This document shows positions 1 to 7,475 of a DNA stretch of 45,016 nucleotides, piece by piece. A program made the position numbers and the translations under genes. Source of the stretch: an uncultured Anaerovibrio sp. (GTDB taxonomy: Bacteria > Bacillota > Negativicutes > Selenomonadales > Selenomonadaceae); assembly GCA_902786545.1 (NCBI GenBank), contig CADACU010000034.1, positions 1 through 45,016 on the forward strand, in the 5' to 3' direction. The notes under the pieces were generated by a model that saw only the letters and a program-made list of their open reading frames with translations, did not search any database and had not been told where the DNA came from. Every line of letters starts with the position of its first letter. Positions within the stretch are counted from its first letter, which is position 1.

Positions 1-6
1 GCTTTT

Positions 7-40
7 AAAGGCGGTCGGCACATTGCTGTCCGCTTTTATT
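7..40 (+). terminator. Probable terminator of a gene upstream of the window
   Basis: AAAGGCGG (7-14) pairs with CCGCTTTT (30-37), allowing one G-U pair, around a 15-nt loop, and a short T-rich tail follows. It probably ends a rightward gene lying outside the window. Confidence 0.5.
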
Positions 41-102
41 GTAGAAGCAAATACCTATAATTTTATATAGTTATAAATTTAATATTTTGTGGAGATAATA
101 TT

Positions 103-522
103 ATGTCAAAATTTTGAAGTAATTGTGGTGAAAAAGTAGATGATAATATCGCTTTTTGCCCGGAATGCGGACGAAAAATCGATGTAAATGTTCAACCTAA
201 ACAACCAATGCAATACGAACAGGATTATCAAGCTACGCAGTATAGTCAGCCTGTTCAAAATAATCAACCCATACAGCCTATGCAGAACATTCCAAATCAG
301 CCAATAAATTACCAGAATGACTACAACCTATACGGCCAGCAGACTGATGGCTATCCGCCAAACAATTACCTGCAAAACACCTATCAAAATCCAAATTATC
401 AGGAAAATAGCTATCAAGGTGCCCCTGCCACCGGCATTGAGGCCCTGAAATGGACCTCCTAAACGGCCGGCTTGAACTGCAAAAGATATCTTTTGCTTGG
501 TCTTATATCTTGTATTATTTAG
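103..522 (+). pseudogene. Decayed zinc-ribbon membrane protein gene
   Basis: A ribosome site (GGAG at 91-94) precedes ATG at 103. The frame reads MSKF-stop-SNCGEKVDD, continuing to CPECGRKID. The TGA at 115-117 falls exactly where the first Cys of a CxxC...CxxC zinc ribbon is expected; the intact relative at 2107-2586 (minus strand) begins MARYCNNCGGKMDED. The same frame continues through a Gln/Asn/Tyr-rich linker of about 85 residues to further stops at 460 (TAA) and 520 (TAG). The peptide around 472-519 (LNCKRYLLLGLIS) resembles the start of a DUF805-like membrane segment, but weakly. The product was probably a zinc-ribbon protein with a disordered linker and membrane tail. A selenocysteine reading of the TGA is unlikely because more stops follow. 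Confidence 0.6.
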
Positions 523-685
523 GCTGTGGAAAAATATTTTTATGTAGTGTCTGGGGTGTTTTACAGATATCGTTAGAATTATTCGTGAAGATTATATCAA
601 GCAATGTTCAGTTCGTAGAAAATTTTTTAAAACGAGTTTTTTATATAAAGAAAACAGAAAAACCCTTGGGAGAGTAAACTGAAAA

Positions 686-745
686 AACAAATGCTTTTAT
701 GAACAAAACATTTGTTACCCTATATTAATGCATCCGTGTTATAAT
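686..745 (+). promoter_or_regulatory. Promoter region with inverted repeat before the toxin-antitoxin pair
   Basis: AACAAATG (686-693) and CATTTGTT (709-716) form a perfect 8-bp inverted repeat with a 15-bp spacer. TATAAT at 740-745 is a good -10 box, while the -35 is poor (TTACCC at 715-720). A palindrome next to the promoter of an antitoxin-first operon would suit autorepression. That role is inferred from position only. Confidence 0.4.
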
Positions 746-777
746 GTATGTGAGGAGATATATAGGAGGTGAGATAT

Positions 778-1281
778 ATGAAAGCACTGGATATAGCAAT
801 CTATTTTTTGCGTATGGATACCAATAAAGAGGTTTTTCAAAAGAATTTAGTAAACAAAAACGGACGCAATTTTTATGATGGCAATGCCAAGCTTAATAAA
901 TTCCTACATTTAGCACAAAATATTTTCTTTGCAAAAAATGAAAAGCTTTTATTTGAAGATGACCTTTATGCATATGATAATGGTGCTGTAATCCCATCCG
1001 TTTTAGAACAATATGCCAGAATATACCAGAACAGAAACACTATCCAAGTGGAAGATATTCCAGAGGATATAAGCATGTTCTTGAAAAAATTCTTTTTAGC
1101 GTTTAAAAACGCCTCATTGGAAGATTTAATATCTTTGTCCCATGAAGATGTCGAATGGGAGAGCAAGAGTCATTATTACAAAAAGCCTGACAAAAAAATG
1201 GATACGAAAAAAAATCTACAGCAATACAAGAAACAGTATGCAGATATTATCAAAATTATGGACAGGATGGCGATAGCGTAA
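778..1281 (+). CDS. Panacea-domain (DUF4065/SocA-like) antitoxin
   Basis: Protein of 167 residues. The block KLNKFLHLAQNIFF, followed by the LLFEDDLYAYDNGAVIPSVL stretch, matches the Panacea/DUF4065 fold (typically KLQKLLYYAQ then a Y-GPVVP motif). Panacea proteins are known as antitoxins that pair with many unrelated toxins. The ATG at 778 is preferred over the in-frame GTG at 769 because AGGAGG (764-769) sits 8 nt upstream of it. The stop overlaps the start of the next gene (TAATG at 1279-1283), so the two are translationally coupled. The C-terminal 35 residues are very Lys-rich. Expected role: neutralise the downstream product by direct binding, and perhaps repress its own promoter. A phage-associated Panacea protein without a toxin partner is the alternative, but the tight overlap argues against it. 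Confidence 0.72.
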   Translation: MKALDIAIYFLRMDTNKEVFQKNLVNKNGRNFYDGNAKLNKFLHLAQNIFFAKNEKLLFEDDLYAYDNGAVIPSVLEQYARIYQNRNTIQVEDIPEDISMFLKKFFLAFKNASLEDLISLSHEDVEWESKSHYYKKPDKKMDTKKNLQQYKKQYADIIKIMDRMAIA

Positions 1282-1700
1282 TGTTAGAAGTCGGTCAGGT
1301 GCTATCATTGCGTATAAGGTTTAACAACAACGGACTTTTATCCAGAGGAAGGCATCCTTATCTGATTTTGTCGGTCTCAGATGAAGTCATTGAGATAGCA
1401 CAACTTGATTCGTTGGAGGGCAAGGAACACAAGGCTGCCTTCAACTCCAACAAGGTAATCTATTGTGATGAGCCAATAGAGACTGTTATTGATAAGGATA
1501 GTTATGTACAGTTGGACAACAAGATTACTTTGGAAAATTTTGACAGTCTTACCTACTACAGAAGGCAGGAGGATAAACTAAGTTCTGGAAAATTACATGA
1601 TGTTTTGGCTAAATATCAAGAATATCACGCCAATCATCATATTGACGAATTAAAAATTGTGTACATGGACAAAGATGAAATTTTGTCATTAAATCCTTAA
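1281..1700 (+). CDS. Probable toxin partner, MazF/PemK-like small protein
   Basis: Protein of 139 residues starting inside the stop codon of the Panacea gene. The N-terminal half reads as a small beta-barrel: GQVLSLRIRF, then GRHPYLILSVSDEVIEIAQL, then a later DSYVQLDNKI strand. This layout resembles MazF/PemK and related SH3-like toxins, where an early RG-HPYLIL-type strand is typical. The C-terminal half is helical, with His and charged residues. If it is MazF-like it would cut RNA; that is inferred from fold resemblance and from pairing with an antitoxin. No catalytic residue can be assigned with confidence. A non-toxic partner of unknown function remains possible. Confidence 0.5.
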   Translation: MLEVGQVLSLRIRFNNNGLLSRGRHPYLILSVSDEVIEIAQLDSLEGKEHKAAFNSNKVIYCDEPIETVIDKDSYVQLDNKITLENFDSLTYYRRQEDKLSSGKLHDVLAKYQEYHANHHIDELKIVYMDKDEILSLNP

Positions 1701-2106
1701 ATACAGATTTTTTACTCTCTTTATCAAAAAGAGAACATTTATATTTTTTTAATTATTCTATTCATATCTGATAATCGAACCCAAAATAGAGCTTCTGCGC
1801 CTAATGAAAAAAAAGGGTATGGCCTTTTCTTGGACACCTATACGACAAATCCAAGGATCTGTCTGTGCCCCCCGATTCTTACGAAAATCGGCTTGAATAT
1901 TAGGCTATTTCTTGTTACAGCTTTATTAAAATTGAGGCCTAGAGCCAGTCCTCAGTTTGTTGAGTTGTCTAAAAATACAGATACGAAAAATGCTGGAACC
2001 GGTTTCAACCAATTCCAGCAAAATTGCGAAATATATAGTTTTTATTGTCATAGGAGATGCGATTTACAGAGTTCTTTCACAGGCTCGCAAAAAACATAAA
2101 ATCACA
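1701..2106. other. Intergenic stretch, possibly a gene remnant
   Basis: About 400 bp without a convincing gene. Two overlapping open frames (1830-2099 and 1957-2172) lack ribosome sites and resemble nothing I know. One frame near 2010-2100 encodes a short hydrophobic run followed by basic residues, like the tail of a membrane protein, so this may be eroded coding DNA. No strong hairpin terminator was seen after the toxin gene. Confidence 0.4.
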
Positions 2107-2586
2107 TTAATGAGCAAGAGTTCCAGCTGCTCCAAACATACCGACACATGCGACGCAAGCAACAAAATATAATCCATTAAATATTAAACCTATTAACGAA
2201 CACACAAACCCTGCCGTTTGCATCCCGCCATTATAGCCACTACTTTTTGCCTTAGTCGCACAAACAACACCAACAATGCTCACAACCAATCCAACAAGCG
2301 GGAAAAAAATTATAAAAAGGAGTGATACTATACCCAGCACCAAAGAAGCAATAGCAAACCCCTTTCCCGGTTGTGAAATATCGTTAGAGTTTGAATTATT
2401 ATTTGTTGTCAAATCATAATGACCAGTGTTAAAATTTGTCACTTGTTGCATGCCTTGACCATCATCGTTTATCGACTGTATTGAGGTATTATACTGCTCA
2501 TCATTAATTACCTTTTGTCCACACTCCGGGCAAAATGCAACATCTTCATCCATTTTTCCTCCACAATTATTACAATATCTAGCCAT
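2107..2586 (-). CDS. Zinc-ribbon and DUF4190 membrane protein
   Basis: Protein of 159 residues. The N-terminus has a complete zinc ribbon: CNNC at about residues 5-8 and CPEC at about 19-22. An Asn/Gln/Ser-rich linker runs to about residue 75. Two hydrophobic helices follow (FAIASLVLGIVSLLFIIFF to VVSIVGVVCATKA, and TAGFVCSLIGLIFNGLYFVA), the pattern of DUF4190 proteins. Function is unknown; such proteins are small membrane proteins of many Firmicutes. The start overlaps the end of the Lgt-like gene by 8 nt, so the two are probably co-transcribed leftward. Its zinc ribbon is clearly similar to that of the broken gene at 103, suggesting they are paralogues. Confidence 0.75.
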   Translation of the reverse strand: MARYCNNCGGKMDEDVAFCPECGQKVINDEQYNTSIQSINDDGQGMQQVTNFNTGHYDLTTNNNSNSNDISQPGKGFAIASLVLGIVSLLFIIFFPLVGLVVSIVGVVCATKAKSSGYNGGMQTAGFVCSLIGLIFNGLYFVACVACVGMFGAAGTLAH

Positions 2587-3346
2587 TTAATTCATCTCCA
2601 TTTTTACTATTATTTTTTGAAAAAATTATATGCAAAGTAATTATAACAAAAATTATTATACTAATCCACTGTGAAGTTGATAAAATCCATAAAAAACCAC
2701 GATCAATATCACCTCTTAGAAATTCCAAAAAAAATCTAAATATACTGTACATATAGAGATATGTAATCAACACTTTATTTCTATATTTCTTTTTTGAAAC
2801 AAGAATTATCAAAATTAAAAAAATTACAAAATTTCCAAGGGCTTCTATTAACTGTACGGGAAATAATTTGGTATGCAGCGGAGCATATGGAGAATTTTCA
2901 TATATTACGCCATATGTTTCTGTTTCTATTCCATAACAACATCCAACAATGGCACATCCAATCCGTCCAAAAGTATGGGCCAATGGCATAGCTGGCGTAA
3001 TTAAAGCAACTACTTTATTTATATTCAACTGAAGATATTGACAAGAAAAAATAGTGGCTATTAAAGCACCTGCCAGTCCACCATAAAAAACAAATCCCCC
3101 ATTTAATATGCTTATAATATTTTCAAATGAAACACCTTCAGAAATTAAAAAGTAATTTATTCTTTTATAATCAACAATAACATAAAGAACTTTTGCTCCT
3201 AACATAGCACCTATACCGGCCCATGTATATACATAAATAAGATCTTGAAATTCTCGATTTTTGCAAACAAAAAATAAATATATAAAACCTGATATAAAGC
3301 CAAGAATTCCTAATAAACCATAGGGTGAAATATCCATTATTTCCAT
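2579..3346 (-). CDS. Prolipoprotein diacylglyceryl transferase family protein (Lgt-like)
   Basis: Polytopic membrane protein of 255 residues with about seven hydrophobic helices. Lgt family landmarks are visible: GGFVFYGGLAGAL, HTFGRIGCAIVGCCYG, FPVQLIEALGNF and FLEFLRGDIDRG. Genuine Lgt moves diacylglycerol from phosphatidylglycerol to the lipobox Cys of prolipoproteins. Here the usual GRxGNFxNxE signature is replaced by GRIGCAIVGCCYG, as in a divergent subgroup, so this may be an accessory paralogue with another substrate. ATG at 3346 is chosen because GGAG lies 4 nt upstream. It overlaps the zinc-ribbon gene, hinting at a two-gene operon. Confidence 0.68.
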   Translation of the reverse strand: MEIMDISPYGLLGILGFISGFIYLFFVCKNREFQDLIYVYTWAGIGAMLGAKVLYVIVDYKRINYFLISEGVSFENIISILNGGFVFYGGLAGALIATIFSCQYLQLNINKVVALITPAMPLAHTFGRIGCAIVGCCYGIETETYGVIYENSPYAPLHTKLFPVQLIEALGNFVIFLILIILVSKKKYRNKVLITYLYMYSIFRFFLEFLRGDIDRGFLWILSTSQWISIIIFVIITLHIIFSKNNSKNGDELNG

Positions 3347-3483
3347 AATTCTCCATCAATAAACCAAACTTGACCAACGAATACACACAATCCAAGTTTC
3401 ACCGGTCATACATAAAGTTAGTATTATTATAAATCTGAGTAAAAACCATACTAATGACACAGACAAATAAATGTCTAAAAGTC

Positions 3484-4656
3484 TCAATGATGGAACAGCC
3501 GTATATGGGTAAAGGCCATAGTAATGTCATATTTATTAGCTGTTTCAATTACATTGTCATCCCGAATAGAGCCACCGGACTGAGCAATATATTTAACACC
3601 ACTCTTATGCGCCCGCTCTACATTATCTCCAAATGGGAAGAAAGCATCCGAACCCAGGGCAACCCCAGTAATAGTCTTTAAATATTCCTTCTTTTCTTCC
3701 CGGGAAAGTGGAGCAGGCTTTTCAGTAAATACCCGTTGCCAATCATCGGTTTCCAGCAAATCCTCCCATTCCTCGGAAATGTATACATCGATAGCATTGT
3801 CCCGATCAGGACGCCTTACATCATCCTTGAATGGTAGGGACAATACCTTTGGATGCTGACGCAAATGCCAAACATCAGCCTTATTACCGGCCAGTCTGGT
3901 ACAATGAACTCTTGACTGCTGCCCAGCACCGATGCCGATGGCCTGACCATCCTTAGCGTAACATACAGAATTTGACTGGGTATATTTTAATGTTATTAAC
4001 GCAATAAGCAAATCCCGTCTGGCCTCTGCTGAAAATTCCTTGGAATCAGTTGGTATATCCTTCAGGCATTCTTCGGAAATTTCGATATCATTACGCTGCT
4101 GCTCAAAGGTAATACCAAAAACCTCCTTGTGCTCCAATGCCGCCGGCTGAAAATCATTGTCCATCTGTAATACCAGATAAGTGCCCTTTCGCTTGGTCTT
4201 TAAAATTTCCAGTGCTTCATCAGAGTATGATGGAGCAATTATGCCATCAGAAACCTCTCTGGCCAGAAATGACGCCGTCTGGGCATCACACTCATCAGAC
4301 AGTGCTACAAAATCCCCATAAGAAGACATCCTATCTGCCCCTCTGGCTCTGATATAGGCAGTAGCTATAGGAGAAAGCTCTATTCCTTCCACGAAATAAA
4401 CCTTTTGAAGAATTTCAGACAATGGTGCAGCCACAGCGGCACCAGCCGGACTAACATGCTTAAAGGAAGCAGCTGCCGGAAGGCCTGTAGCTTTTTTTAA
4501 TTCTTTAACCAGCTGCCAGCTGTTCATGGCATCCAACAGATTGATATAACCTGGCTTTCCGTTTAAAACGGTGAAAGGCAGCTCCCCTTTTTCCATAAAT
4601 ACTCTGGCCGGCTTTTGATTTGGGTTGCAACCATACTTCAATTCTAATTCCTTCAT
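3484..4656 (-). CDS. Stand-alone AICAR transformylase (phosphoribosylaminoimidazolecarboxamide formyltransferase)
   Basis: Protein of 390 residues that transfers formyl from 10-formyltetrahydrofolate to AICAR, the penultimate step of de novo IMP synthesis. It covers only the C-terminal half of the usual two-domain PurH; the N-terminal IMP cyclohydrolase domain is missing, so that step must be encoded elsewhere. The catalytic Lys-His pair lies in SFKHVSPAGAA near residue 66. Other conserved blocks are RARGADRMSSYGDFVALSD, REVSDGIIAP, KYTQSNSVCYAKDGQ, GIGAGQQSRVHCTRLAG and FFPFGDN. Several of these, and the C-terminal RLFHH, look closer to the eukaryotic bifunctional enzyme than to standard bacterial PurH. 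AAAGGAG precedes the ATG. It diverges from pfkA across a 127-bp AT-rich promoter region. Confidence 0.9.
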   Translation of the reverse strand: MKELELKYGCNPNQKPARVFMEKGELPFTVLNGKPGYINLLDAMNSWQLVKELKKATGLPAAASFKHVSPAGAAVAAPLSEILQKVYFVEGIELSPIATAYIRARGADRMSSYGDFVALSDECDAQTASFLAREVSDGIIAPSYSDEALEILKTKRKGTYLVLQMDNDFQPAALEHKEVFGITFEQQRNDIEISEECLKDIPTDSKEFSAEARRDLLIALITLKYTQSNSVCYAKDGQAIGIGAGQQSRVHCTRLAGNKADVWHLRQHPKVLSLPFKDDVRRPDRDNAIDVYISEEWEDLLETDDWQRVFTEKPAPLSREEKKEYLKTITGVALGSDAFFPFGDNVERAHKSGVKYIAQSGGSIRDDNVIETANKYDITMAFTHIRLFHH

Positions 4657-4783
4657 TCTTTTTGCTCCTTTATAAAATTTATAAAATATATTATAATCTA
4701 ATAATAGATGATATATATTTTATCGCTAGTTTAATGTAACATTAGCATATTTTTTTGTCAAGAAAACGAGAGGGGTATAAGAT

Positions 4784-5746
4784 ATGTTAAAGTGCATAGG
4801 TGTTTTAACAAGTGGCGGCGACAGCCCAGGTATGAATGCAGCAGTGCGGGCTGTAGTACGCACCGCATTATTTGAAGGGGTAAAGGTTTGGGGTATATAC
4901 AACGGCTATCGAGGCCTTTTGGATGAAGAAATGCAGGAAATGAACTCCCGTAGTGTAGGTGACATAATCCAGCGAGGTGGTACAATTCTGGGGACAGCCC
5001 GCTGTAAACGGTTTATGACCCCTGAGGGCAGAGCATTAGCCTATGAAAATATGAAAAAGCGGGGAATAGAAGGCTTGGTAATAATTGGTGGCGACGGCAG
5101 TCTCCGAGGGGCAACCCAGCTCAGCCAGGAAACCGGTGTACCAATTGTTGGATTACCTGGCACTATTGACAATGATGTATGGGGAACAGATTATACCATT
5201 GGTTCAGACACAGCAGCCAATACTATTATTGATGCCATAAACAAACTGAGGGATACTGCTTCATCCCATAACCGTATTGCAGTAGTAGAGGTTATGGGCC
5301 GTCATTGCGGTTGGCTGGCTATGCTGGCTGGTATCGCTGGTGGTGCTGAGTTTATCCTCATTCCCGAAAAAGAATACAATCTTGATGATATTTGTCAAGG
5401 CATTATAAAATCCTACGAAAATGGCCGCCGATACTCTCTGATAGTTGTTGCTGAAGGTGTAGGCAGCTCCATCGATATTGGTAAATACATTGAAGAAAAA
5501 ACCCAAATGGATGTAAGGGTATCTGTTCTGGGACATATCCAACGCGGTGGATCACCATCGGTACAGGACCGGGTAAAGGCTAGCCAGTTGGGCGAACGGG
5601 CCGCTTTAGCCCTTATTGCCGGCCAATCCGATGTAGTGTTTGGCTTTAATCAGGGTAAGGTTGTGTCAATTGATTTACACGATGCCATTACCAATAAAAA
5701 ACAGCTTGACAGCGAATTTATCAGATTAGCCGAAGAGCTAGTCTAA
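4784..5746 (+). CDS. pfkA: ATP-dependent 6-phosphofructokinase
   Basis: Protein of 320 residues, the usual length of bacterial PfkA. It phosphorylates fructose 6-phosphate to fructose 1,6-bisphosphate in the cytosol, the committed step of glycolysis. Visible motifs: the N-terminal GVLTSGGDSPGMNAA nucleotide loop, GGDGSLRGA near residue 105, PGTIDNDVWGTD near residue 125 containing the catalytic Asp, MGRHCGWLA for substrate binding, and LGHIQRGGSP near residue 245. The GGD in the ATP loop fits an ATP- rather than pyrophosphate-dependent enzyme. GAGAGGGG lies upstream of the ATG. It is a single-gene unit ended by a strong hairpin. Confidence 0.96.
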   Translation: MLKCIGVLTSGGDSPGMNAAVRAVVRTALFEGVKVWGIYNGYRGLLDEEMQEMNSRSVGDIIQRGGTILGTARCKRFMTPEGRALAYENMKKRGIEGLVIIGGDGSLRGATQLSQETGVPIVGLPGTIDNDVWGTDYTIGSDTAANTIIDAINKLRDTASSHNRIAVVEVMGRHCGWLAMLAGIAGGAEFILIPEKEYNLDDICQGIIKSYENGRRYSLIVVAEGVGSSIDIGKYIEEKTQMDVRVSVLGHIQRGGSPSVQDRVKASQLGERAALALIAGQSDVVFGFNQGKVVSIDLHDAITNKKQLDSEFIRLAEELV

Positions 5747-5761
5747 GCATAATATACGAAA

Positions 5762-5801
5762 AACGCCTGTAAGGTGCTAATTAAAGCATCATACAGGCGT
5801 T
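5762..5801 (+). terminator. Terminator after pfkA
   Basis: AACGCCTGTA (5762-5771) pairs perfectly with TACAGGCGTT (5792-5801). An inner GGTGCT/AGCATC stem extends the hairpin, and a T-rich tail follows. Confidence 0.8.
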
Positions 5802-5810
5802 ATTATTATG

Positions 5811-5885
5811 TTATCCACAAGGTTATTAACATATCCACAAATTTGTTCTATTTTTTTGTGGATAATCTCAATATTATGTTGATAA
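5811..5885. promoter_or_regulatory. DnaA-box cluster outside the main origin (left)
   Basis: Between pfkA and the secreted-protein gene are TTATCCACA (5811-5819, perfect), ATATCCACA (5831-5839, one mismatch), TGTGGATAA (5857-5865, perfect on the minus strand) and TGTTGATAA (5877-5885, one mismatch). The spacing and AT-rich setting resemble the origin clusters. It lies about 7.4 kb left of the main upstream cluster. Possible roles are DnaA titration or an auxiliary origin element. Confidence 0.65.
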
Positions 5886-5962
5886 AAGGAAAATCAATCG
5901 AACATCACTATCAAACACCCTATGAAGTAGCTGGATTTTAAACTTTACTTAACTGACAAATG

Positions 5963-6544
5963 TTAAATGGAAATTCTAAATACATCCTCCAGCACTTCGC
6001 TGAACTGTTTTATAGTTCCATCACCCTTCTTTTTCCCCATTTTTCTCACTATAGCATGAAATATTCTGTCTTCCATACTTTCCGGAACAAGCCCTTCCCA
6101 ATTAGCCGGGTCGTATTTCCGTTGTGTAATATTATTTTCCGGGCGCCCGGTAACCTCTACTTCACAAAGAAATTGGATTTTATTTGTCTCCGGATCGATG
6201 AGATAATGCTCTAAATAGTATTTTCTGTCCTCGCTGGGTTCAAGTAATTCCTGTTGGGTTGATAGCTCATATGGCATCATCTTTACCCAGGCATCTATAA
6301 CATATTTACGGACATCATATGGCTTTCTTATCCAACCGGTATTTTCCTTGTCCAAAAGATATATGAAGGTTTCATCCTCAAATAATATCTCATATTTGGT
6401 ATCCTTGGCAGCTTCATTATTTTCCTCTTCTGCAGCATTTTCAGCAGCATCATGCCGGCCATCACCAGCCTCGTGGGCACTAACCACGGTCCAGCTGCAC
6501 AACAATACTGCACAGACTGCCAGAAGAATAAATAATTTTTTCAC
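5963..6544 (-). CDS. Secreted or periplasmic protein of unknown function
   Basis: Protein of 193 residues with a GTG start and AGGATGTG upstream. A signal peptide is clear: KK, then a hydrophobic core LFILLAVCAVLLCSWTV, then a likely cut after VVSA. An acidic, Ala/Glu-rich linker (residues about 25-47) precedes a domain with many aromatic and charged residues (YEILFEDETFIYLLDKENTG, then YYLEHYLIDPETNKIQFLCEVEV). No Cys pair or catalytic motif is seen. I do not recognise the family; the mature part looks like a small beta-rich extracytoplasmic domain. It is a single gene facing the rightward pfkA. Confidence 0.7.
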   Translation of the reverse strand: MKKLFILLAVCAVLLCSWTVVSAHEAGDGRHDAAENAAEEENNEAAKDTKYEILFEDETFIYLLDKENTGWIRKPYDVRKYVIDAWVKMMPYELSTQQELLEPSEDRKYYLEHYLIDPETNKIQFLCEVEVTGRPENNITQRKYDPANWEGLVPESMEDRIFHAIVRKMGKKKGDGTIKQFSEVLEDVFRISI

Positions 6545-6636
6545 AAAATCACATCCTTTTATGAAAATTTACCCTGCACTAAAGGCTGCTAAGTCTCCCA
6601 CCTCTTAAGCAGGAGTAAAGCACCCATAAAGCCTAG

Positions 6637-6687
6637 GATTTATTCGGCTACATTCAATTGGAGTATAAAGCTCCAGCTGAATAAATC
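6637..6687. other. Long imperfect hairpin downstream of rsmG
   Basis: GATTTATTC (6637-6645) pairs with GAATAAATC (6679-6687). The stem continues inward through GGCT/AGCT with one G-U, giving 13 bp. The loop contains a second stem, GGAG (6660-6663)/CTCC (6671-6674). No clean T-run follows on either strand, so this is not a textbook terminator. It may still end the leftward mnmE-mnmG-rsmG transcript. Confidence 0.45.
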
Positions 6688-6758
6688 TCATTTTACTAAT
6701 AAATATACCTGACCACTCTTTTAAGACTTCTATAAAAAACCTTAAAACCCTTTTTCTG

Positions 6759-7475
6759 TTATAGAGGATTTTTATCCGGAGTTCCGGCCTTCCTTGGATA
6801 AGCCTTTGGCGTTGACTTTTCTTTTTTTATGTATATTACCGCCCGCTTATCCTCCAAATATGGCAACTTTATTGCCACACACTCCGGCTGACTGCCGCCC
6901 AGCACTGACAAGGCTTTTTTTGCATCAGTCGCTTCTTCAGCAAATTTCATACCCTTTAGTGCAGCAAATATGCCACCTGTCTTTACAAATGGCAGACAAT
7001 ACTCAGCCAGTACCGGTAATCGGGCTACAGCCCGGGAAACAACCAAATCAAATTTTTCCCGCAAAGCTTTATTTCGGGCTGCTTCCTCCGCTCTGGCGTG
7101 TATACATTTTACATTCTCTAATCCAAGCTCATCCACCACAGTTTGGAGAAATTTTATCCGTTTATTTAATGAATCCAATAAGATAAGCTTTATATCCGGC
7201 CTGTATATCTTCAGCGGAATACCGGGAAAACCAGCTCCTGTTCCTACATCTATAACAGCAATACCAGCTTCAAATAAATCAGCCTGCCAACAGGACAGTG
7301 AATCAACCATATGCTTTATGGCCACTTCCCTTGGCTCAGTAATAGCCGTGAGATTTATTTTTTCATTCCATTCCACAAGCAGCTGGTAATACTTGTCAAA
7401 CTGGTCCAGCTGTTCATCAGACAGGGAAATACCGTATTTTTCTGTAGCATCCTTTAAGTAATCCTTAAAGTTCAT
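6759..7475 (-). CDS. rsmG: 16S rRNA (guanine-527-N7)-methyltransferase
   Basis: Protein of 238 residues, typical of RsmG/GidB. It methylates N7 of G527 in 16S rRNA using S-adenosylmethionine. The motif [17 protein letters not shown] (about residues 74-90) is the SAM-binding loop. [35 protein letters not shown] follows in two family blocks, and [14 protein letters not shown] is also conserved. The C-terminus is basic. GAGGAG precedes the ATG. The start overlaps the end of mnmG by 11 nt, so it is the coupled last gene of the leftward operon. Confidence 0.95.
   Translation of the reverse strand: MNFKDYLKDATEKYGISLSDEQLDQFDKYYQLLVEWNEKINLTAITEPREVAIKHMVDSLSCWQADLFEAGIAVIDVGTGAGFPGIPLKIYRPDIKLILLDSLNKRIKFLQTVVDELGLENVKCIHARAEEAARNKALREKFDLVVSRAVARLPVLAEYCLPFVKTGGIFAALKGMKFAEEATDAKKALSVLGGSQPECVAIKLPYLEDKRAVIYIKKEKSTPKAYPRKAGTPDKNPL

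Noticed and set aside
103-522. Selenoprotein gene with TGA as selenocysteine
   Set aside because: Two further in-frame stops follow, and no clear SECIS hairpin was seen just after the TGA.
450-677. A 75-codon frame downstream of the broken zinc-ribbon gene
   Set aside because: It overlaps the decayed reading frame out of phase, and the sense frame there contains the likelier membrane segment. There is no ribosome site.
1830-2172. Two small open frames between the toxin and the zinc-ribbon gene
   Set aside because: No ribosome sites, overlapping each other in different frames, and no resemblance to known proteins.
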